Shown one piece after another: positions 44,095 to 51,844 of a stretch of DNA of 64,000 bases (positions are counted from its first letter, which is position 1; each line of letters begins with the position of its first letter). The stretch lies in the NCBI RefSeq assembly GCF_900105995.1, contig NZ_LT629785.1, positions 434,001 to 498,000 of the forward strand, written 5' to 3'. The notes under the pieces are model-generated. The model searched no databases, was not told where the DNA came from, and saw only the letters and a program-made list of their open reading frames with translations. Both the position numbers and the translations under genes were made by a program. This DNA is from Pseudomonas pohangensis (lineage in GTDB: Bacteria > Pseudomonadota > Gammaproteobacteria > Pseudomonadales > Pseudomonadaceae).

Positions 44095-44466
44095 TTAACG
44101 ATGGCTGGCCAGGGTAATTGAAACCGACTCGGCAAAGCGCAGGGCATGCGGTTTGTCGACTTCCACTTCGGCATAACTGACAGACTCGTTTTGCATGACC
44201 AGATCGAGAATTTCCTGGGTCAGGCGTTCCAGCAAGGCAAAACGATGGTCTTCCACATGCCGAATGATCGCCTTGGTGATGGTGCGGTAATTCAGGGCAT
44301 GTTCGATGTCGTTGTCACGCACGGCTTCAACCGAAGGATACAGAATCGTCAGGTTGATCAGAACATCCTGCTGATTGAGGATTTCTTCTTCCTTGATCCC
44401 GATAAAGGTTCGCAGGCGCAGATCCTTGACGCGGATGCGCGCCATTCCAGGTTCAAGTCTTGGCAT
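44095..44466 (-). CDS. folX: Dihydroneopterin triphosphate 2'-epimerase
   Basis: FolX converts 7,8-dihydroneopterin triphosphate to dihydromonapterin triphosphate. The 123 residues resemble E. coli FolX closely: LRLRTFIGIKEEEILNQQD near the start, ALNYRTITKAIIRHVE in the middle (about 57-72), and AEVEVDKPHALRFAESVS at the end. It differs from FolB aldolase in these blocks. Its ATG follows the folE stop directly and AGAGG lies 8 bases upstream. With FolE and FolM it makes tetrahydromonapterin, the cofactor of phenylalanine hydroxylase in Pseudomonas (known from the literature). Confidence 0.95.
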   Translation of the reverse strand: MPRLEPGMARIRVKDLRLRTFIGIKEEEILNQQDVLINLTILYPSVEAVRDNDIEHALNYRTITKAIIRHVEDHRFALLERLTQEILDLVMQNESVSYAEVEVDKPHALRFAESVSITLASHR

Positions 44467-45027
44467 TTAGCGGCCTCTGCCGATCAGTTGGAGGAATTCA
44501 TGGCGAGTGTTGCAGGACTCGCGGAATGCGCCAAGCATAACTGATGAGCTCATGACCGAATTCTGCTTCTCCACGCCGCGCATCATCATGCACATGTGCT
44601 TGGCTTCAATCACCACCGCAACGCCGGCCGCATTGGTAACCTGTTGAATGGCCTCGGCGATCTGCCGGGTAAGGTTTTCCTGTATCTGCAGGCGACGGGC
44701 GAACATGTCGACGATGCGTGCCACTTTCGACAATCCGAGTACTTTGCCGGTGGGTATATAGGCCACGTGCGCCTTGCCGATGAACGGCAGCAGGTGGTGC
44801 TCGCATAGCGAATACAGCTCGATATCGCGGACAATCACCATCTCGTCGTTGTCTGATTCGAACAGCGCGCCATTCACGACTTCTTCCAGACTCTTGCTGT
44901 AGCCGTTGCAGAGGTACTGCATGGCTTTTGCAGCGCGCATGGGGGTGTCGATCAGCCCTTCACGACTTGGATTCTCGCCCAGGCCGACCAGTATCTGCTG
45001 GTAATGATCGGAAAGTTGCGTATTCAT
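44467..45027 (-). CDS. folE: GTP cyclohydrolase I (type IA)
   Basis: FolE turns GTP into 7,8-dihydroneopterin triphosphate, the first step of pterin synthesis. The 186 residues contain the zinc ligands in SLCEHHLLPFIGKAHVAY (Cys and His) and CMMMRGVEKQNS (second Cys), so this is the zinc-dependent classical type. I start at ATG 45027, 7 bases after GAGGAA; the frame is open 15 codons upstream. It sits between folM and folX with short gaps. folE is one of the reported light-induced genes in P. putida. Confidence 0.96.
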   Translation of the reverse strand: MNTQLSDHYQQILVGLGENPSREGLIDTPMRAAKAMQYLCNGYSKSLEEVVNGALFESDNDEMVIVRDIELYSLCEHHLLPFIGKAHVAYIPTGKVLGLSKVARIVDMFARRLQIQENLTRQIAEAIQQVTNAAGVAVVIEAKHMCMMMRGVEKQNSVMSSSVMLGAFRESCNTRHEFLQLIGRGR

Positions 45028-45049
45028 TTTTAATTCCTCGCAAGACGCC

Positions 45050-45760
45050 TTACTTGAGGTGGCGCCCGCCATTGACGTTAAGGGTGGTGCCTGTCAGGTA
45101 GGGATTGTCGAGCAGATAGCGCAGGCTCTGGTAGATAACTTCAGCGCCCGGCTCGAGGCCGAGTGCCGACTTGGCCAGGGTATTTGCCCGGTAAGCATCA
45201 GTGTCAGCGGGTTGAAACTGGATCAGCGCCGGTGCAATGCCGTTGACTTTGATCTGTGGCGCCAGGCGTGCGGCAAACGACAGGGTCAGGTTTTCCATGC
45301 CGGCCTTGCTCGCCGCATAGGCCATGTGGCGAACGCTGCCTTTGCGCACCACGTCATCACTTATATGCACGATGTCGGCGGGCGAGGATTGCTCGAGCAG
45401 GTCGGCACACTGCAGGTTGATCAGATACGGCGCGAGCATATGGACATTGACCAGTTGCCGGAATGCTTCGGCTTCCTTGCCGTCCTGTTCGGGCAGCCAG
45501 ACGGAAGCATTGTGCACGATGGCGCGCAGGCTGCCGGTTGTGTTCCGTACTTGGTCGATGAATTCAAGGATGCCCGCTTCGCTGGAGAAGTCGGCAAACA
45601 GCATGGTCGCGCCCATATCCCGCAGCTCACTCACTCCCGGACGATCGGTGCGATAGCTGGCAATCACCGGATGTCCATCAGCGATCAGGCGCTTGGCGCA
45701 GTGCAGTCCGATGCGCTGGCTGGCGCCGGTAATCAGTACGGGAGCTTGAAATGCGGTCAT
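45050..45760 (-). CDS. folM: Dihydromonapterin reductase
   Basis: FolM is a short-chain dehydrogenase that reduces dihydromonapterin to tetrahydromonapterin with NADPH. The 236 residues show the cofactor loop LITGASQRIGLHCAKRL, where Gln-Arg replaces the usual Gly-Ile pair, NASVW in place of NNAG, and the catalytic YAASKAGME (about residues 150-158). The C-terminus LTGTTLNVNGGRHLK is family-typical. The start is ATG 45760. It is the first gene of the operon and a predicted LitR operator covers its upstream region at 45816-45839. Confidence 0.92.
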   Translation of the reverse strand: MTAFQAPVLITGASQRIGLHCAKRLIADGHPVIASYRTDRPGVSELRDMGATMLFADFSSEAGILEFIDQVRNTTGSLRAIVHNASVWLPEQDGKEAEAFRQLVNVHMLAPYLINLQCADLLEQSSPADIVHISDDVVRKGSVRHMAYAASKAGMENLTLSFAARLAPQIKVNGIAPALIQFQPADTDAYRANTLAKSALGLEPGAEVIYQSLRYLLDNPYLTGTTLNVNGGRHLK

Positions 45761-45815
45761 CAAATGTTCCAGATGAAATTCTGCGAGGACTGATTGTCGA
45801 TTCGGGAGAACAAGT

Positions 45816-45839
45816 TATACCGAATGGAGTATTTGTACA
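45816..45839. promoter_or_regulatory. Predicted LitR/PplR operator upstream of folM
   Basis: TATACC-N12-TGTACA fits the published P. putida PplR1 site T(G/A)TACA-N12-TGTA(C/T)A at 11 of 12 specified positions. On the minus strand a TTGTAC and TATAAC pair 15 bases apart coincides with the two half-sites, so a regulator bound here would cover the folM promoter. The stretch 45761-46149 holds this site, the one at 46074 and no gene. Confidence 0.65.
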
Positions 45840-46073
45840 ACTAAACACATATTTTGCATAAGTTTTAGCAGGCGTGCATATTTTCAATGCTTACAGAGAA
45901 ATTGTTCGGGAGGCTGTGGCAGCCCCTGTTTTACAGGTGAATTGCCCGGTTAATTCTGGACAGGGGCGGGACGCACTGTCCACCCGTTAAAAAGTGTAGT
46001 GGCAAACCGGCGAACGTTCGTACGACCTGATTCGGGTGGCGCAGCAACTAGCCCTTGCAGTACTGATTGATCT

Positions 46074-46097
46074 TGTACAGGATTTGTCGAATGTAAG
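46074..46097. promoter_or_regulatory. Weaker LitR/PplR-like site upstream of the regulator gene
   Basis: TGTACA-N12-TGTAAG has one perfect half-site and the TGTA core of the other, at the required spacing (10 of 12 positions). TACAAT at 46114-46119 could be the -10 of the regulator gene, placing the site over the -35 region. This would allow autoregulation. Confidence 0.45.
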
Positions 46098-46149
46098 CCG
46101 GGTGTGCCTGGGTTACAATTTGACCATCCCTCCTTGCTGACGTGCTGCC

Positions 46150-47103
46150 ATGACTGACGTGAACAGAACTCCCGGTTTTGCTTCGGCATCTTTCAAACAG
46201 GAAGAGCTGTTTCCGATTCGGGAAGTTTCCCGGCTGACAGGGGTCAACCCTGTGACCTTGCGGGCCTGGGAGCGACGCTACGGCTTGATCGAACCAACCC
46301 GCACCGACAGTGGGCACCGGCTTTATTCCCAGGTCGATATCGAGACCGTGCGCAGCATACTGGCGTGGATTGATCGCGGTGTTTCGGTAAGCAAGGTTGG
46401 CAAGATTCTGGCCCGTACCGATGCCGCCAAAGCGGTTGTCGTGCCGCGCGATACGGATGCCGCCAGCACTGAGTGGGACGAGTGGCAAGAACAGCTGCGC
46501 AGAGCGGTCAGTGCTTTTGATGAGCCCGCCCTGGCGCGGTTGTATGGCCATGTATTTTCCACCTACCCGCTGGCTGTGGTGTTTGAGCAAATCATGCTGC
46601 CACTCTGGCAAGCGCTGCTGGTTCGCCAGGATGAGTTTGGCCAGACCAGTGAGTGGCTGTTTTTCGACAGCTTCCTGCGGGGCCGGGTGCTTGCAAGGTT
46701 GCAGTCAGGACAGGTGGCCAGTGGCCGCAAGGTTTTGCTGGTAGCCATGCCGGGACATTGTCATGAGCTTGAGTTGCTGGTGGCCGGTTTATTGATTGCC
46801 GGTCAGGATACCGTGATCCAGGTACTTGCTCTTGGTCAGCCACTGCTGGAGCTGCCGCTGGTGTGCGAGAAAGTCGAACCACAAGCGCTGGTGCTATTTT
46901 CCAATCACGCACCCGATCAGACGTTGCACCGCGATATGTTGCGACTGGCTCAGGGCCTGGAGTGTCCGGTTGCGCTCGCCGGAGAGGCTGCAGAGTTGGC
47001 CGCAGAGTCACTGGCGGGCACGGCCATCGGTTCCCTGGGCAGCGAAGCAGTACTCATGCGCCGCCGCCTGCAGCAGTTCCTCGACGGCCATCTGGATACC
47101 TAA
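46150..47103 (+). CDS. MerR-family regulator of the LitR/CarH light-response type (class II)
   Basis: The 317 residues have an N-terminal MerR winged helix (about 19-88; PIREVSRLTGVNPVTLRAWE, then SGHRLYSQVDIETV) and a C-terminal region (about 100-315) with the helical and Rossmann layout of cobalamin-binding domains. In CarH-type proteins B12 is held by an E/DxHxxG motif; the matching place here reads HCHELE (in AMPGHCHELELLVAG), so the acidic residue and the Gly are gone. That fits class II LitR, such as PplR1-3 of P. putida, which do not depend on B12 and work with short LOV proteins (literature). It is divergent from folM and upstream of the dehydrogenase at 47269; sites fitting the PplR consensus lie before all three. 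Target and light dependence are inferred. Confidence 0.82.
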   Translation: MTDVNRTPGFASASFKQEELFPIREVSRLTGVNPVTLRAWERRYGLIEPTRTDSGHRLYSQVDIETVRSILAWIDRGVSVSKVGKILARTDAAKAVVVPRDTDAASTEWDEWQEQLRRAVSAFDEPALARLYGHVFSTYPLAVVFEQIMLPLWQALLVRQDEFGQTSEWLFFDSFLRGRVLARLQSGQVASGRKVLLVAMPGHCHELELLVAGLLIAGQDTVIQVLALGQPLLELPLVCEKVEPQALVLFSNHAPDQTLHRDMLRLAQGLECPVALAGEAAELAAESLAGTAIGSLGSEAVLMRRRLQQFLDGHLDT

Positions 47104-47228
47104 GACCTTCCAGATTTTCGCTACCTATTCGTTCGTTACATCCCCCCTCCACCACTTGGGCGTCGAGCTGGCGTTAGTCTGGCCTGTCGATAAAGCTTGC
47201 AGCTTTTCGCTAAAACCTATACAAAAAC

Positions 47229-47252
47229 TATACACAAGTACTTTTATGTATA
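47229..47252. promoter_or_regulatory. Predicted LitR/PplR operator upstream of the acyl-CoA dehydrogenase
   Basis: TATACA-N12-TGTATA is a perfect match to the PplR1 consensus and extends to a 7-base inverted repeat (CTATACA at 47228-47234, TGTATAG at 47247-47253). It ends 16 bases before the ATG, so it overlaps the promoter or leader. Another TATACA lies at 47218-47223. Confidence 0.72.
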
Positions 47253-47268
47253 GATAAGAGGTTTTCCC

Positions 47269-49047
47269 ATGCCAACTTTCCGTGCCCCCCTGCGTGACAT
47301 GAAGTTTGTCTTTGATGAGGTTCTGGATGCCTATCCGGTGTTGCAGGCAATACCTGCGCATGCCGATTTCACGGCAGATCTCGGTGAGGCGATACTGGAT
47401 GAGGCTGCCAAACTGGCAGAAAACGTACTGGCACCGCTCAACAGTTCAGGTGACAAGCAGGGTTGCAGCTACGACGCCAAAACGCACAGTGTGAAAACCC
47501 CCGAAGGATTTGCTGCTGCTTATGACCAGTTTGCCGGTGGCGGCTGGACAGCTCTTGCCTGCTCAACCGAATTTGGTGGCCAGGGTCTGCCGCATGTTTT
47601 GAATATGATGGTGGAGGAGATGGTCTGCTCGGCCAATCTTTCTCTGGGCATGTACCCGGGTTTGACCCATGGCGCGATCAATGCGCTGACCCAGCACGGC
47701 ACAAGAGAGCTACAGGAGCGTTTTTTACCGAACCTGATCAGTGGCCAGTGGACCGGAACCATGTGCCTTACCGAACCGCAGTGTGGTACTGATCTCGGCT
47801 TGATTCGTACCCGCGCGGAGCCCCAGGCGGATGGTAGTTATGCGATTACAGGTACCAAAATCTGGATTACCGGTGGAGAGCACGATCTGGTCGATAACAT
47901 TGTGCATCTGGTACTCGCCAAGCTGCCGGAGGCGCCTGACAGCGTGAAGGGCATTTCCCTGTTCGTGGTGCCCAAAGTGCTTGAGAGTGGCGCCCGGAAT
48001 CCGGCGTTTTGCGGTGGGCTTGAGCACAAGATGGGTATCAAGGGCTCTTCGACCTGTGTGATGAACTTCGAGGGCGCCCAGGGGTGGCTGGTCGGTGCGC
48101 CCAATGAAGGCTTGCGCTGCATGTTCACCATGATGAACTCGGCACGTCTGATGGTTGGTCTGCAAGGGCTGGGTATTGCTGAGGCCGCGTATCAGATCAG
48201 TTTCGGCTTCGCCCGGGAGCGGCTGCAAAGTCGTTCGCTCTCAGGTCCGAGGGCAGCCGACAAACCGGCCGATCCAATCACTGTTCATCCGGATGTACGG
48301 CGTAATCTGTTGCGCCAGAAAGTGATGATCGAAGGCGGTCGTGCGCTGGCATATTTCACCGGAGTACAGGTCGACGTGGCGCATGGGCATGAGGATGCGT
48401 CTGTGCGACAGCAGGCGGACGATCTGGTGCAGTTGCTCACGCCGGTCGTTAAAGCCTTTTTGACGGATGAGGGCTTCAGCTGTGCCAACGACGGGCTGCA
48501 GGTAATGGGTGGTTCCGGCTTTACCGAAGACTGGGGCATCGAACAATTGGTGCGTGATGTGCGGATTACCCGCATCTATGAAGGTACCAATGGTATCCAG
48601 GCGCTTGACCTTGTCGGAAGAAAGCTCGGTTTGGGCGGCGGCCGGGCTGTTCGTACCTTCTTTGCGCTGGTTGAGACTTGGCTCAGGGCCAATCCTTCGT
48701 CCCCCCATGTAGCGGCAGTGGGCAAGGCTTTGCAGCAGTTGCAGCGAGCAACCGTGTGGGTTGCCAGCGAAGGTATGAAAGATCCGGAGCAGGCCGGCGC
48801 TGCCGCTACACCTTATCTGCGTCTGTTTGCTCTGACCAGTCTGGCCTGGATGTGGGCGCGCATGGCCGCCGTAGCCAGTGCGCAGCTTGTGCAGGGAAGC
48901 ACGGAGAAGAGTTTTTACAGCGCAAAACTGAAATCAGCGGACTTCTTCATGGCGCGCATTCTGCTTGAAAACGACACGCTGCTTGCTGAAGTGCTGGCGG
49001 GCAAGGCCACGTTGATGGCTTTTGAGGATGATGAGTTTGCGGCGTAA
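47269..49047 (+). CDS. Long (about 600-residue) acyl-CoA dehydrogenase, FadE/DmdC type
   Basis: This FAD enzyme of 592 residues belongs to the long acyl-CoA dehydrogenases that have an extra N-terminal helix and an added C-terminal domain (about 470-590), like the FadE-type enzymes PA0506-PA0508 and 3-methylmercaptopropionyl-CoA dehydrogenase DmdC. CLTEPQCGTDLGLIRT (about 162-177), KIWITGGEHDL and the catalytic Glu in ITRIYEGTNGIQ (about 435-446) are present. Substrate length cannot be told from sequence. It stands alone behind the predicted LitR operator, with AGAGG before the ATG, which suggests light or LitR control; that is inference. Confidence 0.9.
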   Translation: MPTFRAPLRDMKFVFDEVLDAYPVLQAIPAHADFTADLGEAILDEAAKLAENVLAPLNSSGDKQGCSYDAKTHSVKTPEGFAAAYDQFAGGGWTALACSTEFGGQGLPHVLNMMVEEMVCSANLSLGMYPGLTHGAINALTQHGTRELQERFLPNLISGQWTGTMCLTEPQCGTDLGLIRTRAEPQADGSYAITGTKIWITGGEHDLVDNIVHLVLAKLPEAPDSVKGISLFVVPKVLESGARNPAFCGGLEHKMGIKGSSTCVMNFEGAQGWLVGAPNEGLRCMFTMMNSARLMVGLQGLGIAEAAYQISFGFARERLQSRSLSGPRAADKPADPITVHPDVRRNLLRQKVMIEGGRALAYFTGVQVDVAHGHEDASVRQQADDLVQLLTPVVKAFLTDEGFSCANDGLQVMGGSGFTEDWGIEQLVRDVRITRIYEGTNGIQALDLVGRKLGLGGGRAVRTFFALVETWLRANPSSPHVAAVGKALQQLQRATVWVASEGMKDPEQAGAAATPYLRLFALTSLAWMWARMAAVASAQLVQGSTEKSFYSAKLKSADFFMARILLENDTLLAEVLAGKATLMAFEDDEFAA

Positions 49048-49117
49048 GGAAAGCCTGCAGACCCCCTGCAATTGCAGTGCCGCAGACTGCTATCCGGCAG
49101 TCCGCGGTTGGCTTTCC
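49048..49117. terminator. Nested stem-loops between the dehydrogenase and yebG
   Basis: Outer arms GGAAAGCC (49048-49055) and GGCTTTCC (49110-49117) enclose an inner hairpin 49080-49090 with 49097-49107 (one mismatch). The stops are convergent, so a two-way transcription stop is likely, though there is no T-run. Confidence 0.5.
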
Positions 49118-49159
49118 GAGCGCTACAGATTTTAACAGGCAGGAATTTTTTGGCGGCCT

Positions 49160-49420
49160 CTATTGCGGCTTGTCTGTACCCAGTTCTGTCAGTGCGTCAG
49201 GCTGGTTCTTGAATGCCCGGGCGAAAATTTCGCGGTGGCGGGCCATATAGATGCCCAGTTCTTCAAGTTGCTCCTCGTTCAGCGAGGGCACGGCCTGCTG
49301 CAGGACTTGCGCGAGGTTTTCCGCCAGCTCGAGCATCTTGTCATGCCGGTCGGCTTCCGCTTTATCCATGAACAGTTGCTCCGGATCGCGACTGCTGCGG
49401 TACACCACTTCGACGGCCAT
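49160..49420 (-). CDS. yebG: YebG family DNA-damage-inducible protein
   Basis: YebG is a small SOS-regulated protein of unknown biochemical role. The 86 residues start MAVEVVYRSSRDPEQLFMDK and continue with KAEADRHDKMLELAENLAQ, both closely like E. coli YebG, and end in a shorter acidic tail. A LexA box lies 31 bases upstream of the ATG, which independently supports the call. Confidence 0.9.
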   Translation of the reverse strand: MAVEVVYRSSRDPEQLFMDKAEADRHDKMLELAENLAQVLQQAVPSLNEEQLEELGIYMARHREIFARAFKNQPDALTELGTDKPQ

Positions 49421-49450
49421 TCATCACCCCATACCTTTTATCAATAAAAC

Positions 49451-49470
49451 TGCTGTTCGTTTGTACAGTA
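49451..49470 (-). promoter_or_regulatory. LexA (SOS) box of yebG
   Basis: CTG (49453-49455), N10, CAG (49466-49468) within TGCTGTTCGTTTGTACAGTA fits the CTG-N10-CAG LexA consensus with the flanking TA on one side. Its place just upstream of yebG is as in E. coli. Confidence 0.85.
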
Positions 49471-49724
49471 TGCCAGTGCCCGGGCTAATTGCCTATGCTC
49501 GGCTTGTGGCGTGCAGCTGTATGGGCTGCGAATGCGCTCAAACTGCTCCCGCCGCTGCAAGGTTGCTCTGCTGAAGCGAAAATAAATGCCGGCGTAAAGC
49601 AATTAATAAACCGATTGACTGTCATAGCGGTGCTTCTGACCTGGCGCCGGGTGTAGATGAATCACGCATGGATGCGCTATTAGTGGTCCGGCTGCCTGAT
49701 TAACGAGTTCTGAGGAGATGATGG
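49471..49724. other. Gene-free stretch before the two-component system
   Basis: No coding frame, RNA gene or convincing promoter is seen here. It must hold the promoter of the response regulator; a TTGACT at 49615-49620 lacks a matching -10. Confidence 0.5.
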
Positions 49725-50408
49725 ATGCGCATTCTGCTGGTGGAAGACAATCGGGACATTCTGGCCAATCTGGCCGATTATCTGCAGCTCAAAGGCTATA
49801 CGGTGGATTGTGCCCAGGACGGTCTTTCCGGTTTTCATCTGGCAGTTTCCCAGCCCTTTGACCTGATCGTGCTGGACGTGATGTTGCCCGGGCTGGATGG
49901 CTATGGCGTCTGTCGCCGTTTGCGCGACGAGGCGCGTATTGCAACGCCGGTGATCATGCTGACGGCGCGTGACACCCTCGACGACCGCCTGCTCGGTTTC
50001 AAGAGTGGTGCCGATGATTACCTGGTCAAGCCGTTTGCCCTGTCGGAACTGGCTGCGCGCATCGAGGCTGTGCTGCGCCGCAGTCTTGGCAGCAGCCAGC
50101 GCTTGCTGCAGGTCGGCGATCTGACCTATGACCTGGATACGCTGGAAGTCCGGCGTGGCGGTCAGGCCATCAAACTCAATCCGATCGGCCTGAAGTTGCT
50201 GGCCCTGCTGATGCAGCGCAGCCCGCACCTGATTCGTCGTGAAACGCTGGAGCATGCGCTCTGGGGCGATGACTGTCCGGACAGTGACAGCCTGCGCAGC
50301 CATATCCATCAATTGCGCCAGGCGATAGACAAGCCTTTTGCCAGCCCTTTGCTGCATACCCAGCATGGGCTTGGTTACCGTCTGCTGGAAAAGCCCGATG
50401 CGGTTTAA
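49725..50408 (+). CDS. OmpR-family response regulator
   Basis: The 227 residues form a receiver domain (about 1-117) and a winged-helix DNA-binding domain (about 130-224). The acidic pocket is VEDN, the phosphorylated Asp is Asp51 in LIVLDVMLPGLDGYGV, the switch Thr is in MLTARDTLDDR and the Lys is in DDYLVKPFALSELAAR. The helix SDSLRSHIHQLRQAID is the likely recognition region. The histidine kinase gene overlaps its end by 11 bases. The sequence recalls CprR-type regulators of antimicrobial-peptide response in P. aeruginosa from memory, but I do not assign the name. Confidence 0.9.
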   Translation: MRILLVEDNRDILANLADYLQLKGYTVDCAQDGLSGFHLAVSQPFDLIVLDVMLPGLDGYGVCRRLRDEARIATPVIMLTARDTLDDRLLGFKSGADDYLVKPFALSELAARIEAVLRRSLGSSQRLLQVGDLTYDLDTLEVRRGGQAIKLNPIGLKLLALLMQRSPHLIRRETLEHALWGDDCPDSDSLRSHIHQLRQAIDKPFASPLLHTQHGLGYRLLEKPDAV

Positions 50409-51669
50409 GCGCAGTCTGGCGCGGCGGATCGTCATTGCCTTCTTCGGCATGACGGTGGTGGTTGCAGGCGTCTTTGCGCTGGGCATCGTGGGCACCGTGT
50501 ATATGCTGGAAGGCAGCCTGATTGCCGACGATCTGGGCAGCGAGCTGGACGGTCTGCTACGTATGGAAACCATGGAAGAGTGGCGCCTGAAACCCACCCC
50601 GGATCAACTCTTCTATTACAGCGACGGCCACGGCGAGCTGGCCATGCCGGAAGATCTGGCCGGCTTCTCGCCGGGCTTTCATGAAGTTTTCCGTGGCCGC
50701 TTGTCGTATCACATGGTGGTGCGGGAGGTGGATGGGCGCCGCTATTACCTGTTGCAGGACCAGAGTGATTTCGAGGATCGCGAGAACCAGCTGTTTCTGG
50801 TAGTGCTCAGCGGTTTCGTCCTCAGCAGCCTGCTTGCCGGGCTGCTTGGCTGGTTGCTGGCGCGCAGGGTGCTCGAGCCGTTGGGCCGGTTGGCCGGACA
50901 GGTGCGCAACCGTGAACAGTTGCTCAACGTGACCCCGTCGCTGGCACTCGACTATGCCAAGGATGAGGTGGGTGAATTGGCCGCCGCCTTTGACTACGCC
51001 ATGGAGCAGTTGCACAACGCACTGGGCCGCGAGCGGATGTTTACCAGTGATGTCAGCCATGAGTTGCGTACGCCGCTGATGGTGATTTCCACCTCCTGTG
51101 AACTGCTCGAGGAGCAGCCGGGATTGCCGCCGCAGACGCTGCAGCAAGTACACCGCATTGCCAGGGCGAGTGCCGAGATGAAGGAGTTGGCAGAAACCTT
51201 TCTGTTGCTGGCGCGCGCCGAGCACGGGCGGCCGGATGTCTGCGCACAAAAGAGCTTGCGCGCGGTGGCCGATGATCAGGTGCAGGTCTGGCGTGAGCAG
51301 ATCGAGGGCAAAGGACTGTCCTTTGTCTATCTGGCGGATTGCCAGCCGGATGGCATTTTCGATGAGGTATTTCTGCGTACCATCATGGTCAACCTGTTGC
51401 GCAATGCCCTGCACTACACCATGAGCGGCACCATTACCCTGGAACTGGATGCCACGGGCTTTAGCGTGAGTGATACCGGCAAGGGGATTCCCTCCGAACT
51501 ACGCGCAGAAGTGTTCCAGCCATTTGTCCGCCATACGGATGTTGAGCAGGGTAGCGGTGTGGGTTTGTCACTGGTACGGCGCATTTGTCTTTTGCAGGGC
51601 TGGAAGATCGACCTGACTGCGGTGCAGCCGCAGGGCTGCCGGTTTGCGATCACGTTGCAGCCGGCTTGA
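50398..51669 (+). CDS. Sensor histidine kinase
   Basis: The 423 residues show a first membrane helix (about 10-33), a periplasmic sensor region of about 105 residues (about 34-140), a second helix (about 141-163), a HAMP linker, the dimerisation helix with the phosphorylated His in TSDVSHELRTPLMVIS (about 218-233) and an ATPase domain with N box MVNLLRNALHYT, G1 VSDTGKGIPSE and G2 GSGVGLSLVRR. The periplasmic domain resembles those of acidic sensor loops but its signal is unknown. It is cotranscribed with the response regulator. The start is ATG 50398, within the regulator gene. Confidence 0.9.
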   Translation: MRFKRSLARRIVIAFFGMTVVVAGVFALGIVGTVYMLEGSLIADDLGSELDGLLRMETMEEWRLKPTPDQLFYYSDGHGELAMPEDLAGFSPGFHEVFRGRLSYHMVVREVDGRRYYLLQDQSDFEDRENQLFLVVLSGFVLSSLLAGLLGWLLARRVLEPLGRLAGQVRNREQLLNVTPSLALDYAKDEVGELAAAFDYAMEQLHNALGRERMFTSDVSHELRTPLMVISTSCELLEEQPGLPPQTLQQVHRIARASAEMKELAETFLLLARAEHGRPDVCAQKSLRAVADDQVQVWREQIEGKGLSFVYLADCQPDGIFDEVFLRTIMVNLLRNALHYTMSGTITLELDATGFSVSDTGKGIPSELRAEVFQPFVRHTDVEQGSGVGLSLVRRICLLQGWKIDLTAVQPQGCRFAITLQPA

Positions 51670-51844
51670 TGCTTTTTTCACTTTTTCCTGACCTGATCAT
51701 CACGCGTCGGGGCATAGCCTGCCCGGCCGGTTACTGAAGGCAGGTGGACAATGTTGCCGCTCGTCGCAAGGCGGTGGCACATATAGCGTCTCTTGACTAG
51801 CTTCATAGGTAGTTAATTTGTATGTGTGTCATGGAGTTAAGTTA

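Noticed and set aside
49462..49485. LitR operator in front of yebG
   Set aside because: Only one TGTACA half is present, and no TGTA lies 12 bases away on either side; LexA explains the site.
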